Source: Cytophagia bacterium
Lineage (GTDB): Bacteria; Bacteroidota; Bacteroidia; Cytophagales; Cyclobacteriaceae
Direction of reading: 5' to 3'
Length of the DNA: 22,327 bases
NCBI GenBank assembly: GCA_013373005.1
Contig: JABXIP010000030.1
Span: forward strand, 1 to 22,327
The notes beneath the pieces were generated by a model that ran no database searches, was not told the DNA's origin, and saw only the letters and a list, made by a program, of their open reading frames with translations. A program made the position numbers and the translations under genes. Below, one piece after another: positions 8,501 to 15,246 of the stretch (position 1 is the first letter of the stretch; every line of letters starts with the position of its first letter).

Positions 8501-9330
8501 CTTTCGCCTTTAGCCTTTCGCTCAATTACCTTCTTTCCTTTCTCCTTGGTTTCAGTTAAGCCTATAATGTGGAGGAGTTCCGCATAGAATTTCTTATCGA
8601 GTGAGTTACTATCGTTTACAAAAGGAAGCTTTAATAAATGTTCTGGAGAAAGGATTTTAAACAGTGCTATCAGTTTGCTGTCATCTTTAGGATTATCTTT
8701 CCTTAAAGGCTTTTCATAATCCCTTAGATCAAAATAAGTATATTCTATTTCGCCCTTTATAGGCTCAATAAATGGCTGGGCTATTTCTTTATAAAAAAAG
8801 TCCGTTGTCTTTCCAGCTAAACGCCCTGCTTCAAAATCTTCGAACTGCTTAACCAGCTTCTTATTCTGAGCAAACTTCTTTTCGAACACATTGGCATCAA
8901 AAACAAACCATTCGTTAATGTTAGATGCAATGAGATTCTTAATCTCCAAATTCTTATGAGCGATTCTTTCACGCAAGAAGTATAAAACAAGCTCTTGAAA
9001 GGCTTTTGTATTAATGTTAACGTTTGATAACATTTCAGCCTTGTTTGTAGGCTTCTTAGCCTCCACAATTACACCTACAGGAGTTTTGGCACTTTTACCC
9101 GTATGAATCACTAAATCGTTTCTCCCCTTTGTATTAATGAAATACTCAGGGTCATAATAGGTTCGCTTTAAAAAGTCAGAGACTAAGTTTTTATGAAACT
9201 CCTCCGATTCAATCTCATTGGTTCGATCTAATAACTGGATCAAGTTCTTTTTGAACTCCTCAATTTGAGTTCTATTTGGTTTAACTCTTAGAAAGGCTTT
9301 GTTTAATGACTTGCGTATGTTCAGATTCAT
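5560..9330 (-). CDS. Type IIG restriction-modification enzyme (Eco57I-like, nuclease and adenine methylase in one chain)
   Basis: The protein is 1256 aa from ATG 9330. An upstream in-frame TTG at 9381 would give 1273, but it adds a short unconserved lead before the usual MNLNIRKSLNKAF start. An N-terminal PD-(D/E)xK nuclease core is visible: Asp72 in GRNDLVI, then Glu90 and Lys92 in VIVEAKKP. The N6-adenine methylase has a motif X-like GSFFTPGF, motif I DPAVGSGHF (about 546-554), FGVDINPNSV, and catalytic NPPY (830-833). A coiled coil covers about 768-798. The C-terminal part resembles a TaqI/Eco57I-type target-recognition domain (FLGLLNSKLIGFFMN). Such enzymes cleave near and methylate one asymmetric site, excluding foreign DNA. 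No separate methylase, specificity or helicase gene is adjacent. PglX of BREX was considered, but the nuclease core argues against it. The target sequence cannot be read from here. Confidence 0.88.
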   Translation of the reverse strand: MNLNIRKSLNKAFLRVKPNRTQIEEFKKNLIQLLDRTNEIESEEFHKNLVSDFLKRTYYDPEYFINTKGRNDLVIHTGKSAKTPVGVIVEAKKPTNKAEMLSNVNINTKAFQELVLYFLRERIAHKNLEIKNLIASNINEWFVFDANVFEKKFAQNKKLVKQFEDFEAGRLAGKTTDFFYKEIAQPFIEPIKGEIEYTYFDLRDYEKPLRKDNPKDDSKLIALFKILSPEHLLKLPFVNDSNSLDKKFYAELLHIIGLTETKEKGKKVIERKAKGERNEGALLENAIVQLDVLDKISRLDKPSQYGETTEERLFNVGLELSITWVNRILFLKLLEAQLISYHKGDKAYSFLNVKKISDYDALNRLFFQVLAKRVEDRREEIVKEFEFVPYLNSSLFEPNEMEHNTILISNLMDEKTLPILSNTVLKDATGKKRKGELNAIEYFFEFLDAYDFSSEGKEDIQEDNKTLINASVLGLIFEKINGYKDGSFFTPGFITMYMCRETIRRSVVQKFNEAKGWNCTDLDQLYDKIEDRQEANNIINSLKICDPAVGSGHFLVSALNEIIAIKNDLKVLQDREGRRLKEYQFEVVNDELIITDEDGEFFEYSPSNKESQRVQETLFHEKQTIIENCLFGVDINPNSVKICRLRLWIELLKNAYYKTANELETLPNIDINIKCGNSLISRFDLDADIQEALKKSKWSIDSYKVAVNNYRNAQSKEEKHEMEHLINDIKSDFRSEISKNDPKLKRLYKLNGELANLTTQTSLFDMAAKEKKLWKKKVEKLTADTQKLETEIEEIKNNKIFENAFEWRFEFPEVLNEQGEFIGFDCVIGNPPYIRVQNLNSKEVDFYFKQYVTPKGKLDISVLFFERALNLLEINGSGCYISSSQWTQTDYGMEIRRLLSEGLLHKYIDFGSLPVFEEADTYPAIFCFGNSDVNELFYSVVERREDLNYEFLNSMDFAEKSFNLLSHEGWNFAPLDLYAHLNKLNISFKPLSNIGASYIGLLTGMDKAFVVTEEFAKSKDFEKEVLFPYGYRGDEISAYNVVETGSSVIYPYQLNEDGSEALILESEFQSLYPKVFNHILEFKDELKQRKDSRKLYADGDSWYRHLRKGGFNLIEPKKLLVKGVATRMSVGLLSEHSAFNGANCPAIILKDQSLNEFYFLGLLNSKLIGFFMNSICPKKLGGYFRYNAKSLAKIPIVIPEGENENRILNKVLEILSLKKVDSNADTSALEAEIDQMVYALYGLTEEEIAIVEEAVN

Positions 9331-9410
9331 TAGTGTATTGGATTGGTAATCCTTAAATCGACAATTAACAATAATCACCAAAATAGCTGAATAAGAAAAG
9401 TTCTCTTTTC

Positions 9411-9506
9411 ATGAGTAAGCAAACACTTGAAGAAATGGCTGATTCAAACCAACTAATGATTTTCTGGGGGTCTAACGCGCGCGCGCGAAGAAGAAGCCAA
9501 AAATGA
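9411..9506 (+). CDS. Possible 31-aa small ORF spanning the (CG)6 tract
   Basis: ATG 9411 to TGA 9504-9506. The N-terminal half is acidic/amphipathic (MSKQTLEEMADSNQL), followed by a hydrophobic IFWG and a basic tail (NARARRRSQK) encoded by the (CG)6 and AGA-rich run. It is divergent from the R-M gene. No family is recognised, and a GAAAAG/CTTTTC hairpin sits directly before the ATG, where it would hinder ribosome entry. It could be a leader peptide or chance. Confidence 0.2.
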   Translation: MSKQTLEEMADSNQLMIFWGSNARARRRSQK

Positions 9507-9514
9507 AAGTTCAG

Positions 9515-9535
9515 AATTGCTAACATTTGCTAAGG
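9515..9535 (+). repeat. Dispersed element repeat, copy 3
   Basis: AATTGCTAACATTTGCTAAG and the next G match copy 1 (2292) at 19 of 21 positions in the same orientation. It lies upstream of the R-M gene start and before the SRAP gene end, so copies 2 and 3 flank the R-M module. Confidence 0.55.
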
Positions 9536-9729
9536 CTTTAGAAATGTAATCTGAATAAAATTCAATATTTGCCCACTTTAAAAATAATAAGCGAACACCA
9601 TACATGCGTTTAAAGAACTTACCAATTGAAAGGTTTTACAATGGTTTAAATTTTAGCTCAAAGAGTATAGAATTAAAGCCTAATTGAAGTTCAACGATAA
9701 TCTTTATCATCAACATATACTTAACAATA

Positions 9730-10533
9730 TTATGGCAACCCTATAATATTATAACTATGTCGCATTGAAGCTTCGTGAACATTTCCAATACCATTCTTGC
9801 CTCTCAATTGTGCAACTGGATATGATTCTAAGTAATCATCACTTATTGGTTGACATAGATTGACTAAAAAGTCAATATCTGAATTGTCTTCAATAGGTGT
9901 TAACCAACTGTATTTACTCGACCCTGTTAAAATAGATAACATTCTAGGATCATCAGGTTTTCTATTATGAATCTTTGAAAGCATTGAGTTAGCTTTCGTT
10001 GTAACTATTGAAACAGTTTTTATTTCTTCTCCCGTATCCTTATTTATCCATTTATCCCATAGACCAGCCAAATAAATTGGTGCGGAATCTTTTCTTTTAA
10101 TGAAGTAAGGGATTTTGGTTTTGCCTGACTTATCTACCCAATGGTGTTCATAATATCCAGATACAACAACTAAACACCTTCTATTTTTCGCTGCATCCCT
10201 GAAAGATGGCTTCTGAAATATTGTTTCACTCCTTGCATTAAGTGTTTTGTTTGAAATCTCAATTGCTTGAGAATCATCTTTAACCCAAAACGGAATAAGA
10301 CCCCATTCAAAAAACTGAAGTTCTTCAGGATCATCACTGGTAATGACTGGTAATTTCTGATGATTGAATCCAGACGTCCAAAAAAACTCAACCTCATTAA
10401 GAAACTCGTCTCCTCTTTCCCTTCTTAGTCTTTCAAGTTTCTCCTTTAGCCAATCAATTTCTGCAATATCAGCACCTTTATGTTCTGCATCCTTGATCTG
10501 CCTTGTCAATTGAGTTTCTACATCATAACACAT
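9730..10533 (-). CDS. SRAP/HMCES family abasic-site DNA-protein crosslink protein (YedK-like)
   Basis: This 267-aa protein begins Met-Cys. In this family the Met is removed and Cys2 becomes the N-terminus that crosslinks to abasic sites in single-stranded DNA, which fixes the start at 10533. Other active-site residues are visible: WGLIPFW (77-83), Asn99 and Arg101 in NARSET, Glu129 in SGYYEHHW, and His189 in IHNRKP, where the usual reading is H-x-R-M-P. A charged helical insert (about residues 8-45) separates Cys2 from the core. SRAP proteins shield abasic sites during replication and are often SOS-linked; no LexA-type site was identified upstream. It is the last cargo gene before the right attachment site, downstream of a 187-base leader with an inverted repeat. 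Confidence 0.9.
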   Translation of the reverse strand: MCYDVETQLTRQIKDAEHKGADIAEIDWLKEKLERLRRERGDEFLNEVEFFWTSGFNHQKLPVITSDDPEELQFFEWGLIPFWVKDDSQAIEISNKTLNARSETIFQKPSFRDAAKNRRCLVVVSGYYEHHWVDKSGKTKIPYFIKRKDSAPIYLAGLWDKWINKDTGEEIKTVSIVTTKANSMLSKIHNRKPDDPRMLSILTGSSKYSWLTPIEDNSDIDFLVNLCQPISDDYLESYPVAQLRGKNGIGNVHEASMRHSYNIIGLP

Positions 10534-10585
10534 AGAATAAATATAGTTAATTCATTCAGCCTGAAACCACCACTAAAAAGATAAA

Positions 10586-10631
10586 AATCAGTTTAAAGAC
10601 TTAATAGTTAGCAACATAAAAAAAACTGATT
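10586..10631. repeat. 9-bp inverted repeat upstream of the SRAP gene
   Basis: AATCAGTTT (10586-10594) and AAACTGATT (10623-10631) are perfect reverse complements separated by 28 bases. They lie 53-98 bases upstream of the SRAP start, where its promoter should be. It may be a regulator site pair; no known consensus is matched. Confidence 0.35.
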
Positions 10632-10654
10632 AACCGCTTATAGCAAGACATACT

Positions 10655-10690
10655 GGTTACAAATCAGGTTACAAAAGAAAAGGGTTACAA
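10655..10690 (+). promoter_or_regulatory. Putative integrase arm-type sites, right set
   Basis: GGTTACAAA at 10655-10663 and 10667-10675 (12-base period, as in the left pair) and GGTTACAA at 10683-10690. All share the orientation of the left pair. They lie 30-65 bases from the right attachment repeat. In a circular form they would sit on the opposite side of the core site from the left pair, as expected for arm sites flanking attP. Confidence 0.6.
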
Positions 10691-10711
10691 CTTTTTAAGT
10701 CGTAACCCTTT
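10673..10711 (-). terminator. Element-borne intrinsic terminator for tRNA-Thr
   Basis: On the - strand, AAAGGGTTACGACT pairs with AGTTGTAACCCTTT with one mismatch around a 5-base loop (10679-10711) and runs into TTTCTTTT. It begins 10 bases after the tRNA-Thr 3' end. It lies inside the element, so the element supplies a new terminator to the tRNA it interrupts. The third arm-type repeat forms part of the stem. Confidence 0.75.
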
Positions 10712-10719
10712 GATTTTCA

Positions 10720-10793
<74 letters not shown>

Positions 10794-10824
10794 ATTCCTT
10801 TTTGCTTTTCGTTCAAAGCGAGTG

Positions 10825-10855
10825 CAAATATAGAGGGCTATCCCCAAAATGCAAA
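10825..10855 (-). promoter_or_regulatory. Promoter of tRNA-Thr
   Basis: On the - strand, TTTG (10852-10855), a 19-base spacer, then TATATTTG (10825-10832). This is the full Bacteroidota primary-sigma consensus with ideal spacing. The predicted start is about 25-30 bases before the tRNA 5' end at 10793. Confidence 0.75.
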
Positions 10856-10900
10856 CCCTTATAAAGCGAATTTTTCAATTAATTTCTAGCCTTCTGATTA

Positions 10901-13084
10901 TCAAAGACTTCTTAGAATACGAAGTTGCTTTTTAAGCTCTCTCACCTCTTCTACAGCCTTGTCAATCTTCTGATCGAACTCATCTTTGAGCTTATCTGCA
11001 GTCTTACTATTGGCGAAGAAGGTTAAGTTATTTCTCCAAAGAGAAATATTATCCTCTAATTCTGCAATCTGTCTTCTAAGTGCACCTTCCTTTTTGTTCA
11101 GACGTCTATTTCCACCAGGGCCACTCTGTAAGCCGGTCATTTCAGCTCGAATCACTAGAGATTCTGCCTCATTTTCGTCCAGACCTAATGAAGCAGCATA
11201 AGCCTCAAGTGCCTCAGAGAATTGAGACTCAATAGTCTTTATGGCATTCCTTGGAACAAATCCAAAGGCATTAAACTGCTCAACCAGTTCCATCAATTCA
11301 TCTTCACTACCACCTCCGGCTTTTGCCTGATCGTTAATGGTATTGATAATGGCTTCTTTGGCCTTCTGATTTTCAAAAAACTTGGCTTCGGCTTTATTCT
11401 GATGGGCTCTTTTGTTGTTGAAGAAAGCATCGCAGGCCGCTTTGAAACGCTCATAGATCTCATTGCGCTTCTTCTCAGGCACCGGACCAATTTCCTTCCA
11501 TTGTCTCTGGAGTTTTTTCAGTTGCTCAGCGGTCTGATCCCAGTCTTCATTCTTAGACAAGTTCTCGGCCTCTTCAGCCAGTTTTATCTTTTTGTCAAGG
11601 TTTTCCTTTCTCTGACCTTCGAGTGTTTTGAAGAATTCGTTCTTATGGGCGAAGAACTGCTTAAAGCTCCCCCAAAAGCCTTTATTTATCTCTTTTGCCT
11701 TTTCCCTTGGCACACCACCAATGGCATCCCACTTCTTCTGAATTGCCAGAATCTCCTTGGTTTTAGCATTCCAGGCATTGATTCTGTCAGACTTGAACTC
11801 AGTGAAAGGAAGCAACTCCTTCACCAACTCCTCCTTCAGTACAAGATTATCTTTTAGCTCACCTTTCAGGTCTTCCAGATAATCCTTTCTCTTCTTATAA
11901 ATATTGTCTGAAGCGGTCTTAAACCTTTGCCAAAGCTCTTCCTGAACCTCCTTTGGCACCGGACCAATATGCTTGTATTCTTCATGCAATTCATTGAGCT
12001 GAATGACAGCGTCTTTGATATTGGTCATTTTATCAAGCGCCTCAGCTTTTTCGCAAAGCTCTTTCTTCGCTTCAAGATTCTTTTTGCGGTCAAGTTCCTT
12101 CAGTTCAAAGAGAATATGACGATTGTTAAAGAATCTGTCTAGTAAGGCATTATAGTTAGCCCAAAGTGTCTTGTTATATTGAGCAGGAACAGGTCCAATT
12201 TGCTTCCAGGCCTCCTGAATATCCTTAATCGGCTTGATACTGGTAGTTGCCTCTTCACCATCAACCAATTCTCTAAGCTGATCCAGAAGCTGTTCTTTCT
12301 TCGCCAGATTTTTGGTCTTGGCCTCTTCCTTCTCTTTATAGAAGTTATGCTTTCTGTCTCTGATTAATCGATGACTAGCATCAAAGCGATTAAAGAGTTC
12401 ATCGTGGCGGAATTCGAAGCTATCCTCATCACCACCATCGGCTGTATACTTTAATAAGGCTTCATTACGAATTGCCTGCTCTTTTTCTTCAAAGAGTGGC
12501 AGAATTTCAGCCAATACTCTATCTGTCTTTTTAAACTTGGTCTCATGCGATAATTCTTCAATTACCTCAACCAATTGTTCACGAGAAAACTCAGAATAAT
12601 CGGGCAACTCTTCTTCATGATCGTCATCCTCATCTTCTTCTTCGTCCTCGTCTTCATCCGAGTGAAGATCGTCTTCCGTTTCCAGCTTCTTTTCCTTCTT
12701 CTCCTTAGGTGCTTCGGTCTCTTGAGTCTCAGCTTCTGATTGAGCTTCCTCCACTACAGGTTCTGTGGTTTCTTCTGCTTTCTGCTCTGTGGCTTCCTCT
12801 GTTGCAGGCTCCTCCTCTTCTTCAGTGGTTTCTTCCTTATCTGGTTCGGCAGCTTCTTCAGCCGCAGGCTCAGCAATTTCTTCAGTAGACTCTTCTACAA
12901 CCTCTTCTTTTGATGCTTCTTCCGTTTCCTCAGCAGTTTCTTCTACAGATGGCTCTGCCTTTTCCACCGCCTCTGGCTCTGAAGGCTTTTCCTCAGTTGC
13001 ATCATTGGTTATTTCTTCTTGCCCTTCAGTTAGATTCTTGTTTTCCTCCTGATCTTCCTGCTGCTTATTTTTTTCTTCACTCAT
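10901..13084 (-). CDS. DUF349 repeat protein with long acidic N-terminus
   Basis: This 727-aa protein has two parts. Residues 1-162 are low-complexity and strongly acidic (Glu/Ala/Pro/Thr-rich, ending in a run of Asp and Glu). From about residue 165 on it is highly helical, with five DUF349 units carrying the W/F-x-x-I/F-G-x-V-P signature, the first at WKQIGPVP (293-300), then YKHIGPVP, WDAIGGVP, WKEIGPVP and FNAFGFVP. A C-terminal coiled coil follows. DUF349 proteins are predicted cytosolic helical scaffolds of unknown function. A TAAATTTG -7-like element lies 41-48 bases upstream (13125-13132), with an upstream TTTG at a short 15-base spacing. The start is ATG 13084. Confidence 0.85.
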   Translation of the reverse strand: MSEEKNKQQEDQEENKNLTEGQEEITNDATEEKPSEPEAVEKAEPSVEETAEETEEASKEEVVEESTEEIAEPAAEEAAEPDKEETTEEEEEPATEEATEQKAEETTEPVVEEAQSEAETQETEAPKEKKEKKLETEDDLHSDEDEDEEEDEDDDHEEELPDYSEFSREQLVEVIEELSHETKFKKTDRVLAEILPLFEEKEQAIRNEALLKYTADGGDEDSFEFRHDELFNRFDASHRLIRDRKHNFYKEKEEAKTKNLAKKEQLLDQLRELVDGEEATTSIKPIKDIQEAWKQIGPVPAQYNKTLWANYNALLDRFFNNRHILFELKELDRKKNLEAKKELCEKAEALDKMTNIKDAVIQLNELHEEYKHIGPVPKEVQEELWQRFKTASDNIYKKRKDYLEDLKGELKDNLVLKEELVKELLPFTEFKSDRINAWNAKTKEILAIQKKWDAIGGVPREKAKEINKGFWGSFKQFFAHKNEFFKTLEGQRKENLDKKIKLAEEAENLSKNEDWDQTAEQLKKLQRQWKEIGPVPEKKRNEIYERFKAACDAFFNNKRAHQNKAEAKFFENQKAKEAIINTINDQAKAGGGSEDELMELVEQFNAFGFVPRNAIKTIESQFSEALEAYAASLGLDENEAESLVIRAEMTGLQSGPGGNRRLNKKEGALRRQIAELEDNISLWRNNLTFFANSKTADKLKDEFDQKIDKAVEEVRELKKQLRILRSL

Positions 13085-13141
13085 ATCTTTTGACCTATCG
13101 GCTTACACCGCACCGTTACAAAACCAAATTTAGTAAAACTA

Positions 13142-13726
13142 TCAATTCAAACGTGGGTCTACAGGGTAATTTGAAAACACCTTGTATTTACCTCCCATTT
13201 GCTTCAGAATTGACTTCCAAAGTATGTCTGACTCCATATCGAATATCTCTGAGGCAGTAGCCCCTTTTCTCACAAACCACGATTGTTTGTCGAGTTCTTC
13301 CCTGAGCTGACCGGCACCCCAGCCGGAGTAACCTAGAAAGAACTGAATATCGTCTTGTTTAACCATTCCTGAATTAAGTAAGAACTTTATTTGCTCAAAG
13401 TCTCCACTCCATTTTAAACCATCATTCAAGTCTATAGTGCCAGGAATATCTTCTTTTAACCTGTGCACAAAATGAAGTGTATTCTGCTCTACCGGGCCTC
13501 CAACATTCAAATAACCATTGAAGTTTATTTCCTCATCCATAACATCGCTGAGCGTTAGATCACTTAGTTTGTTTAAGACTAATCCGAAGGTTCCTTCTTC
13601 TGAGTGTTCACAAACCAGGATAACAGTTCTTTCGAAGTTGGGATCATTCAGAAATGGTTCAGAGATTAGAAAGTCTCCTCTTTCAGGATCGGGAATGTTT
13701 TTATCGTATTCGAACATAGATTGCAT
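13142..13726 (-). CDS. YqgE/AlgH family protein
   Basis: A 194-aa protein, or 191 aa if the second ATG at 13717 is used; the family is usually about 185-190 aa, so the later start is attractive. The diagnostic N-terminal segment is present: GDFLISEPFLNDPNFERTV, then EHSEEGTFGLVLNK. VGGPVEQNTLHFVH and FLGYSGWGAGQLREEL follow near residues 75-145, both family hallmarks. The family is widespread, its structure is known, and its biochemical role is unclear; a link to transcriptional control or cell-envelope state has been suggested. It is divergent from pdxH and 57 bases upstream of the DUF349 gene. Confidence 0.9.
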   Translation of the reverse strand: MQSMFEYDKNIPDPERGDFLISEPFLNDPNFERTVILVCEHSEEGTFGLVLNKLSDLTLSDVMDEEINFNGYLNVGGPVEQNTLHFVHRLKEDIPGTIDLNDGLKWSGDFEQIKFLLNSGMVKQDDIQFFLGYSGWGAGQLREELDKQSWFVRKGATASEIFDMESDILWKSILKQMGGKYKVFSNYPVDPRLN

Positions 13727-13787
13727 GGAGATGGAAATTATAAATGCATCTTTACTTTGCCTAATGAAAACAAAAAAGATTAGTGGC

Positions 13788-13795
13788 TAATTTTG
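13788..13795 (+). promoter_or_regulatory. -7 element for pdxH
   Basis: TAATTTTG matches TAnnTTTG exactly, 22 bases before the pdxH start. The nearest upstream TTTG is 28 bases away, too far for a normal -33 element, so this promoter call is partial. Confidence 0.35.
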
Positions 13796-13817
13796 TGAAC
13801 TTATAAAATACCCGTTC

Positions 13818-14462
13818 ATGACCGACAATATTGCCGACCTCAGAAGAGAGTACACCAGTGCCTCTTTAGACATAGAAACTGCCAACCCTAACCCATTTCT
13901 TCAATTTGAAAAATGGTTTAAGGAAGCACAGGAAGGTCAACTTCCAGAGCCGAATGCCATGATATTAGGAACAGTTGACAGTGACGGCCAACCTTTTCAG
14001 CGAACTGTACTCATGAAGGCATTAGATGAAAAAGGCATTGTTTTTTACACCAACTACCAAAGTAGAAAGGCACAACAGATTGCCGAAAACAATAAAGTAA
14101 ACACCTTATTCCCATGGTTTCCTATGGAAAGACAAGTGTCTGTGCAGGGAGTAGCCGTAAAGGTGAGCAACAAAGAATCGCTTAGCTATTTTCTTAGCAG
14201 ACCTCATGGAAGTCAGCTCGGAGCCTGGGTCTCTCAGCAAAGCGAAGTAATTAGTTCAAGATCTATTTTGGAGATGAAGCTGGCCGAAATGAAACGCAAA
14301 TTCAAAGAGGGTAAAGTTCCTCTCCCCGACTTTTGGGGCGGCTATAGAATAGAACCTACTTCATTCGAGTTTTGGCAAGGCAGACAGAATCGTCTACATG
14401 ACAGATTGCTGTATGAAAAACAGGAAGATGGTAGCTGGAAGATCAGCAGGCTTTCACCATAA
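13818..14462 (+). CDS. pdxH: Pyridoxamine/pyridoxine 5'-phosphate oxidase
   Basis: This 214-aa protein has the length and layout of PdxH, an FMN enzyme that oxidises pyridoxine or pyridoxamine 5'-phosphate to pyridoxal 5'-phosphate, the last step of vitamin B6 supply. Visible features are the helical N-terminus with NPFLQFEKWFKEA, the FMN-binding stretch QPFQRTVLMKALDEKG and FYTNYQSRKAQQI, RQVSVQGVA, SRPHGSQLGAW, and the C-terminal signature RLHDR (192-196) followed by W-x-x-x-R-L-S-P. It converges with bshB1 and shares a strong bidirectional terminator with it. Confidence 0.95.
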   Translation: MTDNIADLRREYTSASLDIETANPNPFLQFEKWFKEAQEGQLPEPNAMILGTVDSDGQPFQRTVLMKALDEKGIVFYTNYQSRKAQQIAENNKVNTLFPWFPMERQVSVQGVAVKVSNKESLSYFLSRPHGSQLGAWVSQQSEVISSRSILEMKLAEMKRKFKEGKVPLPDFWGGYRIEPTSFEFWQGRQNRLHDRLLYEKQEDGSWKISRLSP

Positions 14463-14476
14463 TAGTTCAACGTTCG

Positions 14477-14513
14477 AAGTTTAATGTTTCAAGTCACGTA
14501 AAACATTAAACTT
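14477..14513. terminator. Bidirectional terminator between pdxH and bshB1
   Basis: AAGTTTAATGTTT (14477-14489) and AAACATTAAACTT (14501-14513) form a perfect 13-bp stem around an 11-base loop. The stem is AT-rich, so T-runs occur on either strand. It lies in the 55-base gap between two convergent genes, where a shared terminator is expected. Confidence 0.65.
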
Positions 14514-14517
14514 AAAA

Positions 14518-15234
14518 CTAAACAAGATCAAAGATCGAGTTTACTCCGGGAGTTCTTTCTACGGTGAATCCTTCACCATACTTCGCTCCTATTTCATGAC
14601 CATAGTGAATCCCTCTGGATTCAATCATTTCGAAGAATTCAGGAGATGAAATATAAGTAGCTGGTTCTTTCGATTCCGGATCGTAAAACTGTGACTTAAA
14701 AGCTTTTACAGCAGCAATTTTTGTCTCCCAGGCTGATGTCACATCAACAATGATATCCGGATCGTAAGGTATGCTTTGGATATAATTATAGACCGCCTTA
14801 GGTCTCCAGGCCTTTTGCTCAACTCCATCGAGCTCAGTCTTAATCATGGCTAAACCTGAAAGAAAGCAAGCCTCCCTTGCCAGCTCTGCTCCCCTTCCAT
14901 GGTCTGAGTGCCTGTCTTTAACGGCATTGGCCAATACAATCTCAGGCTGATACTTTCGGATCATCTTAATGACTTCCAGCTGATGCTCTTCATCGTTTTT
15001 GAAGAAGCCATCACGAAAACCAAGGTTCTCCCTTGCCGATAAACCCATGATCTTTGCAGAAGCAGCAGACTCCTCCATTCTGATTTCAGGCGTACCACGA
15101 GTACCCAGCTCACCTTTGGTGAAATCTACAATACCGGCCTTTTTACCTGATTGGATGGCTTTCACTAAGGTACCAGCACAAGAGAGTTCTACATCGTCCG
15201 GATGGGCGGCTAGGGCAAGAATATCAAGCTTCAT
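14518..15234 (-). CDS. bshB1: Bacillithiol biosynthesis deacetylase BshB1
   Basis: This 238-aa LmbE/PIG-L family zinc deacetylase removes the acetyl group from GlcNAc-malate on the way to bacillithiol, a thiol of Bacillota and many Bacteroidota. Zinc ligands are visible in AAHPDDVE (His11, Asp14) and in DRHSDHGRG (His112, with Asp111 nearby). GELGTRGTPEIRMEES, a characteristic BshB motif, follows the first zinc motif. The start at 15234 is 21 bases after trxB ends, and a terminator hairpin lies between them, so its expression may depend on readthrough or an unseen promoter. Pairing with trxB puts two thiol-redox genes together. Confidence 0.93.
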   Translation of the reverse strand: MKLDILALAAHPDDVELSCAGTLVKAIQSGKKAGIVDFTKGELGTRGTPEIRMEESAASAKIMGLSARENLGFRDGFFKNDEEHQLEVIKMIRKYQPEIVLANAVKDRHSDHGRGAELAREACFLSGLAMIKTELDGVEQKAWRPKAVYNYIQSIPYDPDIIVDVTSAWETKIAAVKAFKSQFYDPESKEPATYISSPEFFEMIESRGIHYGHEIGAKYGEGFTVERTPGVNSIFDLV

Positions 15235-15246
15235 AGGGATAAAATA

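Larger units (their letters stand above)
9331..9729. other. Intergenic region between the R-M and SRAP genes
   Basis: About 400 bases without a convincing gene. It holds a (CG)6 tract (9476-9487), the 9-mer GGTCTAACG (9469-9477), dispersed repeat copy 3 (9515-9535) and a small hairpin GAAAAG/CTTTTC (9395-9410). Two short + ORFs (9411-9506, 31 aa; 9604-9687, 27 aa) and one overlapping - ORF of about 50 aa are present. The R-M promoter should lie just upstream of 9330, but no clean TTTG/TAnnTTTG pair is seen. Confidence 0.5.

Noticed and set aside
8817..9068. 83-aa ORF and other ORFs inside the R-M gene
   Set aside because: They overlap a strongly supported coding frame and show no family features.
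5560..9330. BREX PglX methylase
   Set aside because: A PD-(D/E)xK nuclease core is present at the N-terminus, and no brx or pgl partners are nearby. A type IIG enzyme fits better.
9331..9381. TTG start giving a 1273-aa R-M protein
   Set aside because: The extra 17 residues look unconserved, and the family commonly begins near the MNLNIRKSLNKAF segment at ATG 9330.
9604..9687. 27-aa + ORF before the SRAP gene end
   Set aside because: Too short, with no recognisable motif or promoter; its length is expected by chance in AT-rich DNA.
2342..10690. CRISPR array, suggested by repeated GGTTACAA units
   Set aside because: Units are 8-11 bases with 1-9 base gaps at two distant sites, there is no spacer pattern and there are no cas genes.
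12765..13052. Serine-rich 95-aa ORF on the + strand
   Set aside because: It is the antisense shadow of the Glu/Ala-rich N-terminus of the DUF349 protein.
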